Source: JBGPLH01 sp041486365 [NCBI: Thermodesulfobacteriota bacterium] (GTDB taxonomy: Bacteria; JAUYMQ01). Taken from it: a stretch of DNA of 5,018 nucleotides. The position numbers and the translations under genes are program-made. Position 1 is the stretch's first letter, and every line of letters begins with the position of its first letter. This document shows, piece after piece, positions 1-4,785 of this stretch. The stretch lies in contig JBGPLH010000260.1 of NCBI GenBank assembly GCA_041486365.1, forward strand, positions 1 to 5,018. Reading direction: 5' to 3'. A model generated the notes under the pieces. The model ran no database searches, was not told where the DNA came from, and worked only from the letters and a program-made list of their open reading frames with translations.

Positions 1-1434
1 GCGCCCGGCAACGACCCCCTCCGCATGCTGCGCCTGGCGCGCCCGCCCATGCTGCTCCTGTACCTGGCGCTCGGCGCCCTCGTCTTCACATGGGCGCGGC
101 GACTCTATGGGCCGGGGGGAGCCCTCCTCGCCACGGCGGTCTTCGCCCTCTCGCCCAGCACGCTCGCATACACCTGGTTCGCCAACATGGACTTCGCGCT
201 AGGGCTCGCCTACACGGCGTCGCTCTTCACGCTCTGGCGCTTCCTCGAGAAGCCCACGCGGGGCCGGCTGCTCGCCGCAGGCTCCGCGCTCGGGCTCGCG
301 CTCGGCACGCATTTCGCGTCGGTCGCGCTCCTCGTCGTGATCCCCTGCATGCTCGTGGCGGGGGGAATTCACTGGTCGAGCTTCCGGAAGGGGCGGCCGC
401 ACGAGCATCCCTCGCCCCGCGTGCGGGCAACCTACGCGGGGCTCTCCACGCGGACGGCGCTGTTCCTCTTCGGCGCCTTCCTGGCGATGATCCTGGTGGC
501 GATCATCGTGGTATGGGCGCTGTATGCCTTCGAGACCCAGCCGCTGCTCCGGAACGCGCCGGACCTCGCGGACAAGCGCGCGTGGATCGCGCAGCACGTC
601 CGGGGACCGGAGTCCTTCCGAGCGGCCGTGGTGAAGGCGGCGTCGGATCTGCCCGTCCCCGGCGCGACCTTCGCGCGGGGGATCCTGAACATCCTGCGAC
701 GCACGGGCGAGAGGGGGACGCAGGGCTACTGGTGGTTCTACCTCGCCGTGCTCGCCGCGAAGACGCCGCTGCCGGTGCTTATCCTCACGGGCTGGGCCTT
801 CCTGCGCCGGCCGAGACGGCCCTCCTACCACGAATGGTTCCTCGTGCTTCCCGCGGGCGTCTTCCTCGTCCTCGCGAGCCGGAGCGCCTACCAGAGCGGT
901 CTGCGAAACGTCTATCCGATCCTGCCGCTGCTGGCGATCTACACAGGGAGGGTGCTGTGCGCGAAGTTCCCGCACGCCGATCAGACTCCCGTGCCCGGAC
1001 CGCGATCGCGCGTCGTCGCCGCGGCGCTCGCGCTCTGGCTCGCGCTCATCGCGGTCACGACGCGCCCGCACTACCTCTCCTACTACAACGCGCTGGTGGG
1101 CGGGTCGACGGGAGGAATTCGGGCCGCGGTGGGATCGGTGGATCTCGACTGGGGCCAGGGGCTGGTGGGGCTCAAGCGGGAGATGGATGCGCGGGGGATC
1201 CGGGAGATCGTGCTGGCGTCTCCGGGAACGACGGACCCGGCGATCTACGGGATCCGCGCGCGGCGGATCTACAGGAACGATCTGAAGAACCCGGAGCGGC
1301 TCGCGCCGGGCGTGTACGCGGTGAGCACGACCTACGTGCGGGGCCGGCCGTGGCTCCGGGCGATGGAGCCCTTCGCGCGCGTGGGGAACGTGCTGTGGTT
1401 GTACCGGCTCAGCCCTCGGCCTCCGCGTCGGTGA
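1..1434 (+). CDS. GT39/ArnT-like membrane glycosyltransferase, 5' truncated by window edge
   Basis: This is a polytopic inner-membrane protein resembling polyprenyl-phosphate-sugar-dependent glycosyltransferases (PMT/ArnT/GT39 type), which move a sugar from a lipid carrier to a periplasmic acceptor. The frame is open from base 1, giving 477 codons. Residues before the first ATG (APGNDPLR) fit the family, so the true start lies upstream and position 25 is not the start. Seen: alternating hydrophobic helices over roughly residues 15-180 and 245-355; a WWFYLAVLAAKTPLP segment near 244, matching the family's WWYYFP..KTPLP motif; LRNVYPILPLL near 301; PHYLSYYN at 356-363; and DLDWGQ at 381-386, followed by a soluble C-terminal tail. 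The PHYLxYYN...DLDWGQ...GTxDPxxYG series is typical of this family. Missing: about the first 100 residues, including the first periplasmic loop that carries the catalytic acidic residues. Donor and acceptor cannot be named. The 3' end overlaps the convergent cyclase gene by 26 bases. Confidence 0.85.
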   Translation, partial: APGNDPLRMLRLARPPMLLLYLALGALVFTWARRLYGPGGALLATAVFALSPSTLAYTWFANMDFALGLAYTASLFTLWRFLEKPTRGRLLAAGSALGLALGTHFASVALLVVIPCMLVAGGIHWSSFRKGRPHEHPSPRVRATYAGLSTRTALFLFGAFLAMILVAIIVVWALYAFETQPLLRNAPDLADKRAWIAQHVRGPESFRAAVVKAASDLPVPGATFARGILNILRRTGERGTQGYWWFYLAVLAAKTPLPVLILTGWAFLRRPRRPSYHEWFLVLPAGVFLVLASRSAYQSGLRNVYPILPLLAIYTGRVLCAKFPHADQTPVPGPRSRVVAAALALWLALIAVTTRPHYLSYYNALVGGSTGGIRAAVGSVDLDWGQGLVGLKREMDARGIREIVLASPGTTDPAIYGIRARRIYRNDLKNPERLAPGVYAVSTTYVRGRPWLRAMEPFARVGNVLWLYRLSPRPPRR

Positions 1435-2689
1435 GCAGCTCGCTGACGCCCGTCGGGGGCTCCAGCTCCATCTGCGGGGTCTGCAGATCGGGGGGAGAGT
1501 ATGCGTTGACCCGATTGCGGCCCGAGCGCTTGGCTTCGTAGAGGGCCTCGTCGGCGCGGCGGATCAGCATCTCGGTGTTCTCGCCGTCCATGGGCCAGGT
1601 CGCCACGCCGCCGCTGATCGTGAGCCGCCCGCCGGGCTGCGTCTCACCGAAGATGAAGTCCTCTTTCTCGATCAGCCGGCGGACCCGCTCCGCCGCCTGC
1701 ATCGCCTCCCGCTTCTCGGCCCCCGGCATCACCAGCAGGAACTCCTCGCCGCCGTACCGGCCGATGAACTCCTTCTCCCGCACCGCATCCGCGAGCAGCG
1801 CGGAGATCTTGCGGAGCAGATCGTCTCCCGGGATATGGCCGTTCGTGTCGTTGTAGTGTTTGAAGTGATCGATGTCGAAGAGGAAGACCGACATCGGGCG
1901 GGGCGTCTCGCCCTCGGCGTCCATACTCTCGTCGATCCGGTGCAGCAGATGGGTCTTGTTGAGCAGCCCCGTGAGCCCGTCGGTCTTGGCGAGGTTCCGC
2001 TGCTGCTTCAGCGTGAGCGCGCTCATCATGGTGACGGAGGTGAGCATCGTGACCGTGAGGCCCACCTCCCGCTGCCGCGGCACCTCCCGTTCCGTGGGGC
2101 CCATCAGGATCACGCCCAGGGTCCAGCTATCGTAGATGACGGGAAGGCAAAGGGAGAAGCCGCCGCGGGGCACGTTGGTCGAGAGGTTTTTCTGGCGCAC
2201 CTGGGAGCTTTCGTAACGGATGTCGTCGGGCGTCATGGGGAGCTGCTTCAGCCCGGTCCAGCCCACGATTCCCTCGCCGAACTTCACCCGATGCCCCACG
2301 GGAAAATCGCACTCGCCCTGAGTGGCCGCCGCGACGAGCTCTCCGCGCCGGGTCACGTAGAATATGCCGTAGGAGGGTTCGAAGAGCTCCTGCACGAGAT
2401 CGAGGGCCCGCGCGGGGATGTCCTGCAGATGCCGGCAGGCCGAGAGGCGCTGGGCGATGTCCGGAAGCATGACGATGGACTTCTGCAGGCTCTCGATGGT
2501 CTTCTCGGCGCGCGTGGCCCGGTCGTACAGATCGGCGGCAGCCCGTCGATGATCGGCGTTGTTGCGCTCCAGCTCGACGATCCGCGAGCGAAGCGAGTGC
2601 AGCGAGAAGAGGCGGCTGGCGAAGAAGGCCCCCGTGACGAGCGCGAGGGTCATCGCGATATGCCCGACGTCGTAGCCGAGAAAGTGCAT
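1409..2689 (-). CDS. Membrane-anchored GAF-GGDEF diguanylate cyclase
   Basis: Predicted to make c-di-GMP from two GTP at the cytoplasmic face of the inner membrane. From the ATG at 2689 it is 426 aa: a single TM helix at about 9-25; a charged coiled coil at about 30-75; a GAF domain at about 75-225 (FGEGIVGW near 137-144, LPVIYDSWTLGVI near 182-194); and a GGDEF domain at about 230-396. Visible GGDEF motifs are DGLTGLLNK (237-245), FDIDHFK (271-277, metal Asp), ND (280-281), GHIPGD (284-289), and RYGGEEF (312-317), an active-type GGEEF signature. The product-inhibition site RxxD is RxxE here (R304, E307). The start is chosen because the TM helix follows directly and a GGGGGA lies 9 nt upstream. 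The frame stays open to an ATG at 2860, but that extension is basic, without domain character, and begins upstream of the predicted sigma-54 start site. An ATG at 2785 is a weaker alternative. The GAF ligand is unknown. Confidence 0.93.
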   Translation of the reverse strand: MHFLGYDVGHIAMTLALVTGAFFASRLFSLHSLRSRIVELERNNADHRRAAADLYDRATRAEKTIESLQKSIVMLPDIAQRLSACRHLQDIPARALDLVQELFEPSYGIFYVTRRGELVAAATQGECDFPVGHRVKFGEGIVGWTGLKQLPMTPDDIRYESSQVRQKNLSTNVPRGGFSLCLPVIYDSWTLGVILMGPTEREVPRQREVGLTVTMLTSVTMMSALTLKQQRNLAKTDGLTGLLNKTHLLHRIDESMDAEGETPRPMSVFLFDIDHFKHYNDTNGHIPGDDLLRKISALLADAVREKEFIGRYGGEEFLLVMPGAEKREAMQAAERVRRLIEKEDFIFGETQPGGRLTISGGVATWPMDGENTEMLIRRADEALYEAKRSGRNRVNAYSPPDLQTPQMELEPPTGVSELLTDAEAEG

Positions 2690-2732
2690 CCTGTGCCGTC
2701 CCCCGGGGTCCTGCAGTTTCCATGAGATGACG

Positions 2733-2753
2733 GCCCGCGGTGCCCGCGCGGGC
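2733..2753 (-). promoter_or_regulatory. GC-rich leader hairpin of cyclase mRNA
   Basis: Bases 2733-2739 (GCCCGCG) and 2747-2753 (CGCGGGC) are perfect inverted repeats with a 7-nt loop. The right arm also lies in a 12-base self-palindrome (2742-2753, GCCCGCGCGGGC), so the two pairings exclude each other. If transcription starts near 2793, the hairpin lies about 40-60 nt into a leader of about 104 nt. No T-run follows, so it does not look like a simple terminator. In such GC-rich DNA it may have no function. Confidence 0.3.
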
Positions 2754-2802
2754 GATTTTCTCCGGGCCTCGTCCTCGGCCCGCATATTCCCATGTATGAA
2801 GG

Positions 2803-2820
2803 AAGCAAGAGGGGTGCCAA
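2803..2820 (-). promoter_or_regulatory. Sigma-54 (RpoN) -24/-12 promoter of cyclase gene
   Basis: Read on the minus strand, this is TTGGCAC-N5-TTGCTT. It matches the sigma-54 consensus YTGGCACG-N4-TTGCW at every core base except the eighth (C for G). The invariant GG (complement of 2817-2818) and GC (complement of 2805-2806) are separated by exactly 10 bases, as sigma-54 requires. The predicted transcription start is near 2793, giving a leader of about 104 nt before the ATG at 2689. It would need an AAA+ enhancer-binding activator. The strand, spacing and intergenic position all agree; expression is not shown. Confidence 0.7.
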
Positions 2821-2839
2821 GAGATTCCAGGCGGGCATG

Positions 2840-2853
2840 TGTCCGTTCGGACA
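2840..2853. promoter_or_regulatory. TGTCCG-TT-CGGACA palindrome, candidate activator site
   Basis: This is a perfect 6-bp inverted repeat around a 2-base centre, about 54 bases upstream of the predicted sigma-54 start site of the cyclase gene. The same half-site recurs at 2890-2895 (TGTCCG) and 2960-2965 (CGGACA), all within the 324-base gap. A dimeric regulator such as a sigma-54 enhancer-binding protein could use these sites. That role is inference; the repeats are directly visible. Confidence 0.4.
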
Positions 2854-2935
2854 GGCGCAAATCGGCGGAATATCAGGACTGGAGGGCGATGTCCGGGCGA
2901 TCCGGGTGTGAACAATCTGGAGAACCGATGCGGGA

Positions 2936-2956
2936 GGTGACACATTTCGCGTCACC
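2936..2956. repeat. Inverted repeat GGTGAC-N9-GTCACC downstream of ferritin gene
   Basis: GGTGAC at 2936-2941 and GTCACC at 2951-2956 pair perfectly. The stem can be extended with GCG/CGC if a three-base bulge is allowed. It sits about 60-80 bases past the ferritin stop and about 145 bases upstream of the predicted cyclase start site. It could help end ferritin transcription or be an operator. There is no T-run, so an intrinsic terminator is not well supported. Confidence 0.3.
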
Positions 2957-3013
2957 CGCCGGACATTCCTGCAGGCCCGCGCCGCGTGCGCCCCTTGTGG
3001 CTCCCCGTACCGA

Positions 3014-3478
3014 TCAGCGTGTGGGCTGCAGCTTTCCGGGCGGCCGGAGCATCTTCTCGATCTCCGAGAGGTGCGCCTCCTCGTCCGCGATCATCGCGCG
3101 CGCGTACTCCTCGAGGCGCACGTCGCGGTCCTTCACGAGTCCGAGGAGGCGGCGGTACAGCGCAACACCCTCCTTCTCGTGCTCCATCGCCTCCCGCAGG
3201 ATCTGATCGATGTCGTGCTTGTACGTCTCCAGGAGCTTCCCGATCTTGAGCGACGGGTGGCCTCCCAGAGACGTGATGATCTCGCCCGCCTGCGTCGCGT
3301 GGGTCATCCCCTCGGTGGCCTGCGCCCGCATCCACTGCACGATGGGAATTCGGGAGTGCCCGAAGATCATGAGCGAGTAGTGCATGTAGCGGACGATCCC
3401 CGCCAGCTCCGTTTCGAGGATCGTGTTCAGCGTGTCCACCACTTTCTTCGTGTCGATCGAATCCCTTGCCGCCGGCAT
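3014..3478 (-). CDS. Bacterioferritin-like diiron four-helix protein
   Basis: A 154-aa ferritin-like protein of about the usual bacterioferritin length (E. coli Bfr is 158), likely cytoplasmic and used to oxidise and store or buffer iron. Aligned by eye to E. coli Bfr: E24 (ETELAGIVRY) matches E18; H60 (EGMTHA) matches H54; E101 (EHEKEGVALY) matches E94; E133 and H136 (DEEAH) match E127 and H130. M58 falls where Bfr has the haem-ligand Met52. The bridging Glu51 position is Gly57, with a Glu one residue earlier (E56). From memory, a ferritin-like subfamily that also carries the RIPIV and HPSL segments has the same ExxxH arrangement. The start at 3478 is supported by GGAGG 7 nt upstream. The C-terminus is short after helix D. 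Haem binding and 24-mer assembly are not established. It lies 138 nt from the PEP-CTERM stop and 324 nt from the cyclase, so it is probably transcribed alone. Confidence 0.88.
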   Translation of the reverse strand: MPAARDSIDTKKVVDTLNTILETELAGIVRYMHYSLMIFGHSRIPIVQWMRAQATEGMTHATQAGEIITSLGGHPSLKIGKLLETYKHDIDQILREAMEHEKEGVALYRRLLGLVKDRDVRLEEYARAMIADEEAHLSEIEKMLRPPGKLQPTR

Positions 3479-3485
3479 GATGATT

Positions 3486-3490
3486 CCTCC
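3486..3490 (-). promoter_or_regulatory. Strong Shine-Dalgarno of ferritin gene
   Basis: Minus strand GGAGG lies 7 nt before the ATG at 3478-3476. It is the clearest ribosome binding site in the window and fixes the ferritin start. Confidence 0.8.
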
Positions 3491-3509
3491 CCTGTCGATG
3501 TTTCAGGCC

Positions 3510-3538
3510 ACGCTAAAGGATGGGCCCGGGTGAGTCAA
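3510..3538 (-). promoter_or_regulatory. Possible sigma-70 promoter of ferritin gene
   Basis: The minus strand reads TTGACT (complement of 3533-3538), 17 nt, then TAGCGT (complement of 3510-3515). The -35 box matches TTGACA at 5 of 6 positions, but the -10 box matches only 3 of 6. The start would fall near 3502, giving a leader of about 24 nt that contains the GGAGG. A TTTAGC box at 15-nt spacing is an alternative. No iron-regulatory (Fur-like) box is evident. Confidence 0.35.
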
Positions 3539-3562
3539 ATCGCGCGCCGGGAGCGCCAACGC

Positions 3563-3592
3563 GACGAAGCCGCCCCGGGGAGCGGCTTCGTC
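3563..3592 (-). terminator. 11-bp perfect hairpin ending the PEP-CTERM gene
   Basis: GACGAAGCCGC (3563-3573) and GCGGCTTCGTC (3582-3592) are perfect inverted repeats with an 8-base loop (CCCGGGGA). The hairpin starts 24 bases after the PEP-CTERM stop. No U-run follows on the minus strand (GCGTTGGC), so it may be a U-poor terminator or an mRNA 3'-end stabiliser. It would separate the PEP-CTERM unit from the ferritin promoter. Confidence 0.6.
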
Positions 3593-3616
3593 TTCGAACG
3601 TGAGCGCGATCTCCGC

Positions 3617-4399
3617 TCAGCCCTGCTTGCGATGGCGAATGGATCGCGCGAGGCCGATCAGGCCCGTCCCCAGCAGGAGCACGCTGGCGGGCTCCGGAAT
3701 GTCCTGGGACGGTCGCTTCGTGGCCGTGAAGAGCCAGTCACTGTCGTCTATGTGATCCATCGGGTTGGAGCTGTGGTGGTTGAGCCAGCCCCAGCCGACG
3801 AACTCCGTGGGACCGCAGGTGTCCACCATGCAGTTGAGCCGGTGGTTGGCGGTGTTGTTGAAATTGAACGAGATCCCGCCCATGTCCGCCTTGTCATAGA
3901 GGGAGATCGGGGTCATGCTCCCGCCGATGTTGAAGTTCGGCGTGATTGTCCCGGTGTTCGTCGCGCTGGCGGGGCCCACGAGGAGGTTGTTTCCCGTGGC
4001 TCCGGTGGACGTGATGTTCACCGTGTAGACGAAGTTGATGGTCCAGAGGCCCGCGTAGGTGGCGTTCGTGTAGCCGGTTCCCGTGTCCAGGCCGCCGTAG
4101 GCGATCCCGCTGATCGTGACCGAGTCGTCGCCGAAGGAGTTGACCGTCCCGCCGTCGTTGAAGACCAGCGTCATGGTGGAATTCGCGTTATTGAAATCGA
4201 ACGTGAAGATGTCGTGATTGCTCGTCACGTTGAACAGCTCATCCAGCCTCATACCGTACAGGGGCGGCCGGGCGGTGCCATCGGGATGGTTGGCGAGGTT
4301 GTAGGTGAAAGTCGTCGCCTGCGCCGTCGCGGAAACCGCGATGGCGAGGACGAGTGCGGCAAGGAAGGATAAGAACTTCCCTGGGATGGCCTGTCGCAT
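3617..4399 (-). CDS. Secreted PEP-CTERM sorting domain protein
   Basis: A 260-aa exported protein handled by the exosortase system, which cleaves at the PEP motif and delivers the protein to the surface or matrix. Seen: a signal peptide with a basic start (MRQAIPGK), hydrophobic core 9-24 and a probable cut after ATAQA at residue 28; a mature region rich in Asn, Thr and Gly, probably beta-rich; a C190-x4-C195 pair that could form a disulfide; an aromatic/His/Asp-rich stretch at about 202-223 (GWGWLNHH...DDSDWLFTA); and a C-terminal tripartite signal of PEPAS (235-239), a short TM (240-251) and a basic end (RSIRHRKQ). The start at 4399 is supported by GAGGAG 5 nt upstream and the signal peptide; an ATG at 4528 in the same frame is rejected. 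The mature domain is not one I recognise. Five hand-counted lines average about 57% GC, below the first gene, which may reflect the Asn/Thr-rich content. No exosortase gene is in the window. Confidence 0.92.
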   Translation of the reverse strand: MRQAIPGKFLSFLAALVLAIAVSATAQATTFTYNLANHPDGTARPPLYGMRLDELFNVTSNHDIFTFDFNNANSTMTLVFNDGGTVNSFGDDSVTISGIAYGGLDTGTGYTNATYAGLWTINFVYTVNITSTGATGNNLLVGPASATNTGTITPNFNIGGSMTPISLYDKADMGGISFNFNNTANHRLNCMVDTCGPTEFVGWGWLNHHSSNPMDHIDDSDWLFTATKRPSQDIPEPASVLLLGTGLIGLARSIRHRKQG

Positions 4400-4404
4400 G
4401 TTCG

Positions 4405-4410
4405 CTCCTC
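4405..4410 (-). promoter_or_regulatory. Shine-Dalgarno deciding the PEP-CTERM start
   Basis: Minus strand GAGGAG lies 5 nt before the ATG at 4399-4397, directly ahead of the signal peptide. It favours this start over the in-frame ATG at 4528. Confidence 0.7.
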
Positions 4411-4442
4411 TCCCTTGGGGAGTGCTGAGATGGCTTGCGTCC

Positions 4443-4487
4443 GGAGGCAGCTCGCGCAGGCAGGCCATACCCGCGAGCCCTGCCTCC
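4443..4487 (-). promoter_or_regulatory. Large leader hairpin upstream of PEP-CTERM gene
   Basis: GGAGGCAG (4443-4450) pairs with CTGCCTCC (4480-4487), and CTCGCG (4451-4456) pairs with CGCGAG (4472-4477). Together they make a 14-bp stem with a two-base bulge (4478-4479) and a 15-base loop. It lies 44-88 bases before the start codon and would be part of the mRNA leader if transcription begins further upstream. No known riboswitch motif is recognised. It could control translation or attenuation, or stabilise the mRNA. Confidence 0.5.
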
Positions 4488-4501
4488 TTCTCCGTCGAAC
4501 A

Positions 4502-4536
4502 CCCTGAGGTGGAGCTCCTAACAGGCACCCCTGAGG
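4502..4536. repeat. Direct repeat CCCTGAGG, two copies 27 bases apart
   Basis: The 8-mer CCCTGAGG occurs at 4502-4509 and again at 4529-4536 in the divergent intergenic region. The spacing is not a whole number of helical turns. It may be a regulatory half-site or chance. Confidence 0.2.
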
Positions 4537-4538
4537 AC

Positions 4539-4558
4539 CTGTGGTGGTTACTCCACAG
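4539..4558. repeat. Inverted repeat CTGTGG-N8-CCACAG
   Basis: There are perfect 6-bp arms at 4539-4544 and 4553-4558 around an 8-base spacer, about 140-160 bases before the PEP-CTERM start. The size and spacing suit a dimeric regulator site or a small hairpin in the leader. No family is recognised. Confidence 0.3.
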
Positions 4559-4612
4559 ATGTAGTGCAGGTCTGAAGAAGTGCGTGGCAAAGAAAAAGGC
4601 CGGCTTGCGGCT

Positions 4613-4645
4613 AATCTATTGAAATATAGATTGAATCTAATTTGA
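4613..4645. promoter_or_regulatory. AT-rich TAGATT/AATCTA repeat cluster in divergent promoter region
   Basis: This AT-rich island stands in otherwise GC-rich DNA between the divergent PEP-CTERM and sulfotransferase genes. AATCTA occurs at 4613-4618 and 4634-4639 (21 bases apart, two helical turns), with its inverse TAGATT at 4627-4632. The last two form a perfect 13-base palindrome (TAGATT-G-AATCTA, 4627-4639), and AATCTAT/ATAGATT form a 7-bp stem around a 6-base loop. It is the likeliest place for an operator and for promoter melting, but no good -35/-10 pair is visible on either strand (best is TTAGAT-N16-TAGATT, minus strand). Confidence 0.4.
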
Positions 4646-4785
4646 CTCGGGGCGCCGGGATGAAAGGCTCCGGCGGCCCGCGCCGCCCGGGCTCGGGTGT
4701 CTCCGCTGAGATTGCGGCCCCGCCCGGGGGCCTGTAGCCTGTGCCATTCTCGCCGGCCCCCGGCGGCCGCCCAGGACGCATCCGA

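Noticed and set aside
90-1541. Second plus-strand frame of 483 codons over the glycosyltransferase
   Set aside because: It is Arg/Gly/Ala-rich frame-shifted shadow sequence with none of the membrane helices or motifs found in the true frame.
1835-2725. Open frame of 296 codons on the plus strand, antisense to the cyclase
   Set aside because: It mirrors the GAF-GGDEF gene, whose motifs are unambiguous on the other strand; the product shows no family features.
2690-2793. c-di-GMP riboswitch in the cyclase leader
   Set aside because: I could not find the conserved core of either known c-di-GMP riboswitch class; only simple GC hairpins are visible.
2690-2860. N-terminal extension of the cyclase to an ATG at 2860
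   Set aside because: There is no Shine-Dalgarno, the residues are basic and domain-free, and the codon lies upstream of the predicted sigma-54 start site; ATG 2689 directly precedes the membrane helix.
3071-4372. Open frame of 433 codons on the plus strand
   Set aside because: It runs antisense through both the ferritin and the PEP-CTERM genes and the gap between them, has Arg/Val/Glu/His-rich low-information content and no recognisable domain. It is a by-product of GC-rich codon use.
4400-4528. Extension of the PEP-CTERM protein to an ATG at 4528
   Set aside because: It would bury the signal peptide 43 residues in and translate through the leader hairpin; ATG 4399 has a GAGGAG at good spacing.
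4587-4601. Second sigma-54-like element (minus strand GGCC...TTTGC) upstream of the PEP-CTERM gene
   Set aside because: The GG and GC are 11 bases apart instead of 10, and the TGGCAC box is poor; sigma-54 spacing is strict.
4653-4675. Inverted repeat CGCCGG-N11-CCGGCG upstream of the sulfotransferase
   Set aside because: Short pure-GC arms in very GC-rich DNA are expected by chance; no T-run and no other support.
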